Below are positions 11,813 to 21,965 of a DNA stretch of 64,000 bases, in pieces. Source of the DNA: Amaurobius ferox (taxonomy: Eukaryota; Arthropoda; Arachnida; Araneae; Amaurobiidae); contig OX578138.1 in assembly GCA_951213105.1 (NCBI GenBank), positions 90,583,414 to 90,647,413 on the forward strand, read 5' to 3'. The notes under the pieces are model-generated. The model was not told the origin of the DNA. It was given only the letters and a program-made list of their open reading frames with translations, and made no database searches. A program made the position numbers and the translations under genes. Every line of letters starts with the position of its first letter. Position 1 is the stretch's first letter.

Positions 11813-13092
11813 CACTTTACAACAAAGTTGAAAAGTGTTTATGGCTTTGTTCATTCATTCTGTCTGTCTGTCTGTCAGTCCGTTAGCACGATAACTGCCA
11901 CTTAATCAAAATGAAATTTTAGTATGTTGTTCAGACGGTCTGTAGGATCTATGGCAATATAAATGAATAATATCACCCAATTAGTTTTGGATTGAACGCG
12001 GGTAGAAAAAATGAAATACATTGAGCCTTATGGGACCTAATTTTTCAAACATTTTTTAAGCGGATTTAAAATTCACAAATTGCTTCGAAAATTTTAGGTA
12101 ATATTCAAATTTTTCCATAAAATATATAAAAAAAATTCAGCGAAATATATTCAGTAGTTTTTTAAGTAAAAATTTAAATAATAATTCACCTCTTATATGA
12201 AGCGATCAAGTGACCATAATATGAAAAGATCACATGACACACATCAAAATGAGATATGGCATCCATCTTGTCTCAAAATCGTGATTTTTTAAGTTCTTTT
12301 TAATTCATATTGAGTGTTGTATCCGTCCTAAAATCACTTTATGTTTGCTTAAATTCTGTGCCTCTACATACTAAAACAACGGAATTACAATATATTGAGT
12401 TTAAATGCTCATCCAAATTTGATTATTTCTACAAAGTCTATTTTTCATTTATGTAAAATGTAAACAGCAAAATATGTAGAATGAGTTGTATTAGAATTGC
12501 TGTATTTCTTTAACACAAAATTATTTAGCCCATGGAGTCTGCATAGCTGATATGAATGAAATATTCATTTATTTTACAAAGAGAAGGACGATTTTTTTCG
12601 GTGAAGTTTTAAGCATAGAATTTAATTACTTGTAGCTCCATGGTCTTAATTTTTAAATAAAATAAATTATAGTATTGTGATGACTGAAATGAATGGGATA
12701 ATGTTATGAATGAAATGCTGTTTTTATAGAGAGATCCAGATGTCTTATTTTTTATGACGTCATTTGAATGAATTTCAGTTGTTTTCGATGAAGTTTTCAA
12801 ATATAATAAATTATCATAGTATTATGATATTTTTAAAATATTACCGAGGAATGTATTGCATTTTAGAGATGTTTAAACCAGGCAATTTATATTTCAATGC
12901 CGTCATTTGAATGAAGTTCATTTTTTTTATGAAGGTTTAAGTTTTCAAATATAATAAAGTAATGTAATTTTGTGATAAGTTTTAAAATATTACCGAGGAA
13001 TGTATTGCATTTTAGACTTGTTTAAATAATTGCATTGAAGTTGGAAAATGTTTCATAATCAATTCTTTAAGCGTGATTGATATTCCTTTGTA
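11810..13092 (+). mobile_element. (GTCT)n hairpin family (Helitron-like), copy A
   Basis: Opens with the hairpin end 'aacactttacaacaaagttg' plus 'aaaagtgttt', then a 'ctgtctgtctgtctgtcag' microsatellite and the core 'gttagcacgataactgcc' with 'aaatgaaattttagtatg'. It closes near 'gcgtgattgatattcctttg'. Internally it carries repeated blocks such as 'attaccgaggaatgtattgc' (twice). There is no open frame of note. Flanks match an empty copy 240 bp upstream without a duplicated target. Confidence 0.85.
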
Positions 13093-13399
13093 ATATAATA
13101 AAACTATGGCATAATAACTTGAAAATATCCATATTTCCTGAATCAATAATCCCCGAAAGCATCAATAATAATAATGTTTAAACTTGAAGACCGTAACTGA
13201 TAGTATTCAGTCAAAAATGCAATGTCCATGAAATTTTATTTAGATACATATCTTTATTATTCATATCGCAGAAGATTTAACAAAAATATTCTGCCGCATA
13301 AACACATAGGCTTTAAATCCGTTGCTAAGCGCCATGATATCATTTGCTTAATAAATTGGTGAAAAAATTATCTTCTGAATAATATCATCTTAATAATCT

Positions 13400-14290
13400 C
13401 AGTCCAAGGCTTAAATTAAGAATATTCCACTTCCTCTATTTTTTGGTATTTTATACTAAGTCCTTCTTCATTTACAGGTTCTTTCCAATGTGTTAATTTG
13501 TACAGCACCGTATCATACTTGATTTTAATATCTAGTAGTATGCAACCAGCTAGTACCTGCATAGCTACTGACGGTGTTGTACTATAGCACTTCGTTATTG
13601 GTAGCATTGCTATTCTATGTATTTGTTGCAATTTGTCATTTATTCTTTTCAAGTCACTGTACCAAACTTCTGCTCAATTAATAAATTTCTCAGTAAATTT
13701 AAGGTAGATTTCCTTCCTTTAAGACCTCTGGTCTAATTCCCCAAGTTGCTCTTGCAAATCTCTTAATTTTGTGCTGGAAATTTGCCACATTTTCTTCTAC
13801 CTCATTCAAGTGATGTGCACATTACAATGGTCCATGATAACCCCCAAGTATGGGGTTTTTTGGTGTATACTATAGGTTTGTTATCCATTTTTATATTATA
13901 TAGGAAATGTTGTTATCAATCTCCTATATGGGAACATAGTATACTTCGTTTACTCGGTACTGAACTCCAATTCATACTTATTTGCTCAGCCGTAAGCAAA
14001 AGGTTAAGAATTGCTTTGAGGATAATCCTCAGCTCTATATTTAGTATACGGTCAATGTAGTATTGAGTCTTTATCCTTTGGAACTTCCATATCATCTTGT
14101 TTTCGATCTTTTGGCTGTTTATGCGAGCCTGCTTTGCTTCGCCCAGAATGATGCAGAACATTTATTGTTGTGCATCTCCCCAGTCCTTATTGATCACAGA
14201 GAATGTGCCGATGTATTTTGGTACCAGACTGCGACAATTTCCATCTTAGTGCCTGATCACTTGGCTGTGCTTCCACTATAAATTTTTACC
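13400..14290 (-). pseudogene. LINE fragment (I/Jockey-type), RT-to-RNase H linker
   Basis: The minus strand encodes, with stops and frame changes, pieces typical of the segment between reverse transcriptase and RNase H in arthropod LINEs: 'RFARATWGIRPEVLKE' (about 13740), then 'INDKLQQIHRIAMLPITKCY' and 'TTPSVAMQVLAGCILLDIKI' (13430-13650). No intact catalytic domain remains and neither terminus is visible. It is probably the same broad clade as the better-preserved fragment at 47.2-48.3 kb. Confidence 0.65.
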
Positions 14291-14474
14291 GTTGTAGCCA
14301 TAATTGCAGATATAAAAAATGTTTCTTACTGGCGTCAGTAAAGTACTCCTGTTAAAACACACCAGGTTTACGCAATATCAACAATCTCAACACTCACACT
14401 GTACTCTACTTACATTTGTAAGTTTTAAGATATTGCAGTTGGGATGGAACAGTCTATGTGGTCTCTATCTAAAT

Positions 14475-14683
14475 GATACCCCCATGTTCACGCGGAGTAC
14501 GGGCATATTAAATATATGGGTCTGTAAGTCATCCCAAGAAGTTGGTGGTAGAGGATTGAGGGCACAACCCGTGTGGATGCCGCCGCTAATGCATTCCGGT
14601 TTAAATTGGGTGCCACTAGCCAGACCATCCAAATAGGTATTTTATACATTTGGGTAGGTCGGACGGTCTGGATTGAAGAAGAA
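14475..14683 (+). mobile_element. tRNA-derived SINE, 5'-truncated
   Basis: Starts in the body at 'tgttcacgcggagtacggg', lacks the tRNA head, and runs to 'gtaggtcggacggtctgg' followed by a short (GAA)n tail. Same family as 36038-36316. No TSD identified. Confidence 0.8.
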
Positions 14684-15268
14684 GAAGGAATCACACTTAC
14701 TAAGACAGAATTTTATTCACAAATTCGTCCGCATATTCAGCACTAAAACTTTCAGTATTTATGTAAAATTTATTCGCACATAACAATAATAATAATGTAC
14801 ATTTACTTGATCATGGGGATTTAAAAACAAGACTCATTTTAAAAGCATACTTCATACTCTTATCAGCTGCATTTAAAATTCCATCAAAGTAAAACGCAAA
14901 TCCGGTTTACTTGCGTTTGAAGTCATATTTCCTAAAATATTTTAAAATCATTGCATTTTTTTTTCTTGTATAGCACTTAATGAGGAATCGCGCTTAATTT
15001 ACACACTCACTTACGACGGTTCTATAAAAGTATTTGCAATTATGTTATGAGATACAACAGCCGTATTCAAATTAGAATAATTAATCTTTTATAACCTGGC
15101 ATCAGATGAGTGTTCTTTGTCAAGCTTATCTCAAGTTGAATGGCTGTTGCCACTTTGTTGCATCAGATAAAAGTATAAAGTAATTATTTTAATTTAAAAT
15201 CTTACTGTCTGGTATTTATGTCTTTAAAAAGTGTCTGAAGCCAAGCGATGTGCTTTTGAGTTCGTATG
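14684..15268. other. AT-rich stretch without recognised feature
   Basis: No gene, RNA or bounded repeat seen. Confidence 0.4.
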
Positions 15269-15276
15269 GTTGCACG

Positions 15277-16217
15277 CAGGGGCGGCATTTCAGCATTCCA
15301 TTTAGGGGTGCGAGATTTGTATGAAAATCCACAATATGAAATAAATAAAATGTTTGTTAACAGGGGGGAAAGGGGAGAGGGATCACAAAATTGAATGGAT
15401 GTTGAGAAGAATAAATGTTGTTAACATGATTTTTGTACATAATTGTGTTAACATAATTGTTGTTAACATATTTTTTCTAAATACAAATATCTATATATAT
15501 GTACTTGTTATTGAAGTTTTAAACGCCGGTTCTTAGAGTCCGCGTGAAGAGAAAATTTTGTTACAATATCATCATAATCCAGTGGTATATCTTGTTCTAT
15601 AGCTAAAGTAGCTAAAGATGAAAGTCTTTCTTGTACTATTGTGCTGCTAAAATAATTTTTCAACCTCCTGAGACACGAAAAAGACCTTTCACAACTGGCT
15701 GAGCTGATTGACACAGTCAAAAACAATTTAACTAATAATGTTATGACAGGAAACACATTTTTTAAATTCCGCTCTTTAAAATAATCCATGCGACTTTTAA
15801 AATTGGGGTGGCCTACGTTTACATTTTTCACCATTCAATAAAATAGTCGCAATTCACATAGAAATTCCTCTTCCTGGAAGTTATATACTTTTCATATGGT
15901 TGAAACTTTTTCTTTTCCGATATCTGATCCGGATAATACTGAACTAAGGGCAAACAAAACGGATATATTGTTCTCATTAAATCTTGTCTGAATTTCATTA
16001 GATACTGTATCTATAATTTCATATTGAATATTGATTCTGTGATATGATTTAACATCATCATGGGGATTTCTATCACCTTAGGGATTTTTTCACCGAATTC
16101 GCTTGGGATTTTCTCACGCCTTTTCAGTTTTGGTCCAGAATAAGAATTTTTTGGTCCAGAATAAAAAAATTCGGGGGCGCAACTGCGCCCCCTCGCGCCC
16201 CCTATTTTCTGCCCCTG
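15277..16217 (-). mobile_element. hAT transposon, internally deleted
   Basis: Ends in inverted CAGGGGC(A/G)G termini and is flanked by a perfect 8-bp duplication GTTGCACG (15269-15276, 16218-16225), the hAT hallmarks. The minus strand keeps only the C-terminal part of the transposase (next entry), so the element is a 941-bp deletion derivative that would need a full-length relative to move. Subterminal sequence is C/G-rich ('cgccccctcgcgccccct'), perhaps transposase binding sites. The undamaged TSD and tidy ends suggest a fairly recent insertion. Confidence 0.93.
15508..15834 (-). CDS. hAT transposase C-terminal dimerisation domain (partial)
   Basis: 108 codons, open throughout. The family signature 'SCERSFSCLRRLKNYFSST' sits near residues 48-66, preceded by the hydrophobic strand 'VFPVITLLVKLFLTVSIS'. 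This is the hATC dimerisation region found at the end of hAT transposases. The DDE catalytic residues and the BED finger are absent, so no transposition activity is expected. The ATG at 15834 is simply the first in-frame methionine and the real protein would start far upstream. It resembles the hAT-type domain also found in domesticated proteins of the THAP/ZMYM kind, but the TIR and TSD show it is a transposon here. Confidence 0.88.
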   Translation of the reverse strand: MVKNVNVGHPNFKSRMDYFKERNLKNVFPVITLLVKLFLTVSISSASCERSFSCLRRLKNYFSSTIVQERLSSLATLAIEQDIPLDYDDIVTKFSLHADSKNRRLKLQ

Positions 16218-16509
16218 GTTGCACGCTTTAAGAAGTGCAACGGCATAAAAATTATTCGAAGTGTGAGTTTCTTGAGATATTGAATAAAAGACTCCAATTA
16301 TGATCAACGTACTCTCGAATTGCGTTGAAAATTAAATATAAAAGTAATTTTATCATAATTTAAAAATTATTTTACTTCATAGGCGGATAATTTCTTTAAT
16401 GTTTCAGTGTTATCTGTATAACGAATGGGACTAAATAACAAGGGGCTTTTAACTTCACCCAATTCAATTTACCAGAAACGTATATCTCAAAGCTCAACTT
16501 AATAATAAA

Positions 16510-17340
16510 GAAAATCTGATATGTGCAGCACAAGACTTTAACAACAGACTCAAATTCATTCTCGCTTTATTTCTTTAATAATTCGTTAAAGTGAGTTTAA
16601 TTGCACAAAATAATACGCATAATAATTTAAAATTATTCCAAAATTTTTAATTCGACTTTCGTTTTTATTTGGTAACTTGACGTATTTCAAAGGCGACTTA
16701 GCAACAGACTCAAATTCATTCTCGTTTTATTTCTTTAATAATTCATTAAAGTGAGTTTAATTGCACAAAATAATACGCATAATAATTTAAAATTATTCCA
16801 AAATTTTTAATTCAACTTTCGTTTTTATTTGGTAACTTGACGTATTTCAAAGGCGACATAGCAAGAAAGCAACACACTAAAATATCCTAGAGTAATGGAC
16901 TAGTCCTAGAGTAATGAAATTGGTCTTATTTTATTTTTCATAAAAAATCGTATAAAACAAGAAACAATTTCGTATAAAGCAAACATTTAATTGATACATC
17001 TAAGCATGCGTAGTCTTTTATTTAAGATTTTGAAGGCATTTGCGGGCCAATTAAAAAAAAAACAGATTACGTTTTCTCGAATCGTGCAAATCTAATCAGC
17101 CAGAGTTATCCACAATTGACTTATGAAATTGTAAAAAAAAATTTCAATTAGTTTTTGATTTAGAGCGGATACATACATTGCACAGTCAAACAGACACACA
17201 GACGTAACTTAAAAAAAAATTTTTAGTGTTCTAGAGGTCTCCAAACCGTGTAGCTTGGGTTACGATTTTCTACATGATTTCAATATTTTCCGTATACATT
17301 CCCATGTATTTAAGGAAAAGTAATAGGCTTTTACGCAAAG
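16510..17340 (-). repeat. Dispersed GT-core repeat, copy 3 (inverted)
   Basis: Reverse-orientation relative of the copy at 1055-2180. The terminal 'aaaatctgatatgtgcagca' comes first, then the 'ttgcacaaaataatacgcat' block (here duplicated), and the opposite end at 17225-17300 reads 'ctagaggtctccaaaccgtg' and 'gttacgattttctacatg'. It lacks the GT microsatellite of copy 2. Confidence 0.6.
16542..16861 (+). repeat. 160-bp tandem duplication
   Basis: Two adjacent 160-bp units (16542-16701, 16702-16861), both starting 'caacagactcaaattcattc', differ at only a few positions. A recent local duplication within the dispersed repeat. Confidence 0.95.
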
Positions 17341-17379
17341 CATCTACATAATAATGCTACATTTTTAACACCTTTGAGA

Positions 17380-17867
17380 CCGAGAAATTGGGGAGTTTTG
17401 CAAAAACGTTGTAGCTCTTCAGAAGCCTTCTCCGTGAATTAAACGGCGGAATACTTGCACACTTATAATGTTACTTTCGAAACAGAATCTAACACATTCG
17501 GGTTTTTGATTCACACAATCACCCACCCCTGGTGGTGAAGAAACTGACATTTTCCGAAAAATACATATCAGAAGGTTTCGGTGGCTTAAAAAGTTGCATC
17601 TTTGCATACATATAGTATCGACCATGAGATAGAGTCTAATAAAGACAGATTTTAAATTCACCCCTAAGTGTGGACTACATGAGGGTTAAACGTATTTCCT
17701 GTCCCTCTAGAAGCCATTTTCCCAGAATTCGAAAAGGCTAAAACTTTGCAAACATATAATATACAGAAAAAGGAGAAATCTTTGAACCACTCTTTACAAA
17801 CATTTTGGTTAACCAACGTACTTTCACCACAATGCAGTAGCTTTGAATTCACAACAGTAAAGTGATA

Positions 17868-17870
<3 letters not shown>
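17380..17870. repeat. Degenerate repeat with 'aactttgcaaacatataata' motif
   Basis: The motif occurs at about 17585-17625 and 17740-17765 in diverged forms, and again at about 6645-6680 ('ggctggaactttgcatattt'). Boundaries unclear; noncoding. Confidence 0.4.
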
Positions 17871-18207
<337 letters not shown>

Positions 18208-18697
18208 TATATAGAAATTGAAAAATCGGAAATAAAAATGTTTTAGTAACTTTTGCGCAAGGCAGCATGAGGGTACCAAACACTATATATATAGAAAAAT
18301 TGAAATATAAAAAGTGAAAAAAACATGTAAAAAAGGAAGGATGGCTCGGCAAAAAGCTTACATTATGGCGGTAAGGGGTTGTGACCTTACTCCCCAGTTC
18401 AACGAGCTCGTCAAAATCGCCGCGGCATTTTCACTCCTGGTCGCCAGCCCTGGCCCAAGCCAACCTCTGGAGTGACATTGAAATCATCACGAGACCTGGA
18501 TAGAGATGTGTACGAGAGCCATATCACCACAAATAAAGCCAACTGAATTACCGACTCAAATGAAATGTAGTTCCAGCCGCGGTCCTGTGATCACAGTGCG
18601 GTCCTGTCATATGGAGGGTTCGATGATTTTGTCTCTAATTGAACTCAAAAAATACTTAAGTCTTACACCATATGCAAAATTGTTTCTGTATAAATTA

Positions 18698-19153
18698 TCA
18701 ATATTTAGAAATCATAAAGGAAATTGGATATTTATTAAAAAATGCTTGTTTTAAAAATTCTTGATCAAAATTGATACGTAAATGTTCCTCTTTGATAGTT
18801 CTTTTTATTCTGATTAAACCTCCCAAGAAAACATTGCGAAACACATTCAAATGTATGTTGGAGTTCCAATGAATAATTCCAATAATAGGTAGTTTAAATT
18901 GTTTTCTTTTATCATAGATGGTGAATATGAGAGGGATTTGACTATAGTTGATATTCAAATTCAAAAATTCGACCTCTTTGTTATTTTTAAGAGGGTTTTT
19001 CTTCAAGATGAGGTTTGGTGGATAAAAATCAAAGTTCATTGTGTAGTCTTCATTCTCATAGCCAATAATTACGTCATCCACATAACGTAGGTATATGATT
19101 TCGTTGTTTATATGAGATCTTCTTTCATAAAAACTAAGATATATATCAGCCAA
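18698..19153 (-). CDS. Reverse transcriptase, C-terminal part (frameshifted from upstream ORF)
   Basis: 151 codons continuing the polymerase from the preceding frame. The catalytic motif C 'LRYVDDVIIG' lies at residues 22-31, with YVDD at 24-27 providing two of the metal-binding aspartates. 'NNKEVEFLNLNI' at about 57-68 fits the following palm/thumb strands. The frame ends at a TGA just after 'NKYPISFMI' because of a one-base difference from the inverted arm. In the arm (20514-20648, plus strand) the same segment continues in frame for about 34 further codons to a stop. No C-terminal GIY-YIG endonuclease follows the RT, unlike canonical Penelope. Confidence 0.82.
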   Translation of the reverse strand: MADIYLSFYERRSHINNEIIYLRYVDDVIIGYENEDYTMNFDFYPPNLILKKNPLKNNKEVEFLNLNINYSQIPLIFTIYDKRKQFKLPIIGIIHWNSNIHLNVFRNVFLGGLIRIKRTIKEEHLRINFDQEFLKQAFFNKYPISFMISKY

Positions 19154-20510
19154 TATGGAAGAACATCCCCCCCATGGGGATGCCCTTAATTTGTTGATAA
19201 ATAGACAATCCGTTGTAAAGGTAATTTTCTTTAATAACTATTTTGATTATAGACTTGAATTTATTGAATTCCAGACTCCTTTTTAAATCATATTCTTCAA
19301 ACAAGCTGTAAAGTATATTTGTCATGTCATCTAGATCTATGGTATTAAATAGTTCTTGGAAATCATAAGTTCTTAAGTGCAAAGGATGTTTATGATCTTT
19401 CAAAATATTGATCACTTGTAGACTGTTTTTTATAATATAGCTTCCTTGGTTATTAAGTTTCAGCAAAATAGGTTGTAAAATCTTCATTAACATATTGTTG
19501 CCTTTCGTGAGATAGGTATTGCATCCAACAGTAACTGGTCTGAAAGTAATAGGACTTTTATGAAGTTTCGGAATATTAATCAGATACGGATACTTTATAA
19601 TTCCTGTATATTTGATACCAGTTAATAAATATAAAGCCTTGATTTTATTTGAGATTTCCTTAAGGGAGAGGTTGATTTTACTGTAAAGAACATCATTCTC
19701 ATATTTTTCTTTCAATATGTCAATGTAAAAGAGCTTACATGTAAATGCGTAGTTACTTGATGCCTTGTCAATATAAGTAATTATAAATTGATTTTGAATG
19801 TTCTTCAGAAGTTGGAAGTTTATTTTACATTGGTCTGGAGGTTGGTAAAGTTTTTTATAATAGTACTTGAAATCCCTGCACATCTTAGATCGCCATTGAT
19901 GGAATGCCATATCTGGCAGACTGTATTGAATGGAAAGTTTATAAATGAATTGATCAATGTCCTCTTGAAAAGCCTCAAACGGATCTCCATGATACGGATT
20001 TCTATATTTAGTACCTAGTTTGAAAGCTTGAATTAATGTAGTATCTGTAAGAACTCTGCAATCACCTGTTACTATATGACCTAATATGGGATCTGAATAA
20101 GGATTGTTTCTGCATTTGCATTCTGTTAAATTTGGTAGATGTAGATTCTGACTTAAAATATTATAGTTGAATGCTTTTCTTCCTAAAGGAATGACATAAC
20201 GATAAGAAGTCCTGATTTTCAAGTTGCTGATTGGAAGGGTATCTTGATGGTCTTTTAAAATATTTCGAAATGGAATACGATTAAAAGTTTTGTTCTGGAA
20301 AAGGAGATTTAAATAAGTTGAGTGTGTAACAATATCCTCTTCTTCATTCTGTAATTTGATATTAAGGAAGTTAAAACGTTTTTTAAGCCAATCGCTAGTA
20401 GTAGCCAAATTCAGTTTCTGAAACAAATTTGTTTCTTTCGTTTTCCAGACTGTTAGTTGCTTTATCCAAGTTTTCCAAATGTTAAGCATGAATTTTTTGC
20501 GTTTAAGCAT
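19146..20510 (-). CDS. Reverse transcriptase, N-terminal and palm region (Penelope-like)
   Basis: 454 codons, the longest coding frame in the window. Visible order: a CxC pair at 131-133 followed by 'GHIVTGDCRVL' (144-154); 'YIDKASSNYAFTCK' (246-259); finger motif 'IPKLHKSPITFRPV' (313-326); motif A 'LRTYDFQELFNTID' (379-392); motif B 'YQQIKGIPMGG' (438-448). The palm then needs a frame change at a run of seven G (on the coding strand) to reach the YVDD frame. It synthesises cDNA for retrotransposition. The protein is 5'-truncated: the first methionine lies at the junction with the inverted arm and no endonuclease is present. The lack of a C-terminal nuclease and the CxC upstream region would fit the Chlamys/Naiad-type Penelope elements, where GIY-YIG is N-terminal, but that assignment is inference. 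Confidence 0.82.
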   Translation of the reverse strand: MLKRKKFMLNIWKTWIKQLTVWKTKETNLFQKLNLATTSDWLKKRFNFLNIKLQNEEEDIVTHSTYLNLLFQNKTFNRIPFRNILKDHQDTLPISNLKIRTSYRYVIPLGRKAFNYNILSQNLHLPNLTECKCRNNPYSDPILGHIVTGDCRVLTDTTLIQAFKLGTKYRNPYHGDPFEAFQEDIDQFIYKLSIQYSLPDMAFHQWRSKMCRDFKYYYKKLYQPPDQCKINFQLLKNIQNQFIITYIDKASSNYAFTCKLFYIDILKEKYENDVLYSKINLSLKEISNKIKALYLLTGIKYTGIIKYPYLINIPKLHKSPITFRPVTVGCNTYLTKGNNMLMKILQPILLKLNNQGSYIIKNSLQVINILKDHKHPLHLRTYDFQELFNTIDLDDMTNILYSLFEEYDLKRSLEFNKFKSIIKIVIKENYLYNGLSIYQQIKGIPMGGMFFHIG

Positions 20511-20958
20511 GAATTTTTTAATAAATATCCAATTTCCTTTATGATTAAAAATATTGATAATTTATACAGAAACAATTTTGCATATGGTGTAAGACTTAAG
20601 TATTTTTTGAGTTCAATTAGAGACAAAATCATCGAACCCTCCATATGACAGGACCGCACTGTGATCACAGGACCGCGGCTGGAACTACATTTCATTTGAG
20701 TCGGTAATTCAGTTGGCTTTATTTGTGGTGATATGGCTCTCGTACACATCTCTATCCAGGTCTCGTGATGATTTCAAAGTCACTCCGGAGGTTGGCTTGG
20801 GCCAGGGCTGGCGACCAGGAGTGAAAATGCCGCGGCGATTTTGACGAGCTCGTTGAACTGGGGAGTAAGGTCACAACCCCTTACCGCCATAATGTAAGCT
20901 TTTTGCCGAGCCATCCTTCCTTTTTTACATGTTTTTTTCACTTTTTATATTTCAATTT

Positions 20959-20961
<3 letters not shown>

Positions 20962-21000
<39 letters not shown>

Positions 21001-21230
21001 TTAATTTTACTTGAATTGTATTTTTATTTATTTTTTATTTTTTACATAATTCTTATTATTACATATTTCAAATATATATATATATATATATATATATAGC
21101 TAACTACCTATCCATATGTCTATATATCTGAACTATTTAACTATCTATCAATGTTTTTATCTATTTGTTTATATATCTATCTAACTATCTATCTAACTAT
21201 CTACCTAACTATATATCTATTTATATGTAT
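20962..21230 (+). repeat. (TA)n and (CTAT)n microsatellites
   Basis: (TA)n at 20962-20997 and 21070-21098, then imperfect CTAT/CTAA tetranucleotides to about 21230. The first (TA)n forms the 3' tail of the inverted retroelement arm. Confidence 0.9.
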
Positions 21231-21239
21231 CCATGGATC

Positions 21240-21960
21240 CTATGTATATGGGTCATTCCCATTCTGCAATTTGCAATAAGAGTATGGTTATAAATTTAAA
21301 AACGCCCCTCTAGGTTAGTTTTATGTGTGAACAGTAAAATATGCTTATACAGAAAATTATTTTCCTTACATCGATATTTTAGAATAATTTTACAGTCACT
21401 GATTGCATTTTTTCTACTTTATTCATTAACCGATAAAATTCAATGGATGAGAGATGGGAGTAAGTGATTGCCAACTTTTAATTTTCTTCATCATTGTTTT
21501 TATTGCGTAAATCCCCAATTTCGTTCAGCATCAGATATATTTTAACTCTACGTAAAACATTTTGCAGCAGTCAAAAATACAATAAACACTAGTAAAGACA
21601 ATTTAAGCATACGATAAATTGCTTTGTGCTAATGCACACTGTTCGTCTATCTAATCTATGGAACAATAAAATTTGTCTAAATTCGGCAAAGTTTTTTCTT
21701 ATGATGCGGGTAAGGATATATTATAGACTATTGTTCTTTAAGTCTTATGTTTGGAAATTATATTTATTTAGTGCATGTCTTTTATAGTAATTATTTGAAG
21801 AAAATTCCAATTACCCAGTTATATATTTTAGTTTAGAAAATAAAAAATATATTTATGTTGCGCAACAAATCAACTTACATCTTTATTCTAATAAATTCCA
21901 CTTATTGGTTACATATTAAATAAGTCAAGTAATCGCTCAGAAATTGCTGCAATAATAACA
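21240..21960. other. AT-rich stretch without recognised feature
   Basis: Nothing identified on either strand. Confidence 0.4.
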
Positions 21961-21965
21961 CAATA

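Larger units (their letters stand above)
18294..20961 (-). mobile_element. Penelope-like retroelement with head-to-head inverted fragment
   Basis: Main copy on the minus strand: reverse transcriptase in two pieces (18698-19153, 19146-20510), then a 3' untranslated region ending in a TA-rich tail at 18294. Sequence 20514-20961 is the reverse complement of 18294-18742 with only a few differences, so a second, 5'-truncated copy of the element's 3' end is joined in opposite orientation to the main copy's 5' side. The arm includes the last part of the RT reading frame, showing that it is an inverted element fragment, not a DNA-transposon TIR. A 17-bp direct repeat (20482-20498, 20503-20519) marks the junction. 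Inverted partial copies are characteristic of Penelope-like elements. Twin priming of a LINE is the main alternative. Confidence 0.8.

Noticed and set aside
18506..20749. The two identical 'MCTRAISPQIKPTEL' frames as a gene pair
   Set aside because: They lie in the noncoding 3' region of the RT element, once in each inverted arm; opposite-strand coding content explains the openness.
18294..20961. Reading the inverted arms as terminal inverted repeats of a DNA transposon
   Set aside because: The arms overlap the end of the RT reading frame and its 3' UTR, so an inverted partial copy explains them better.
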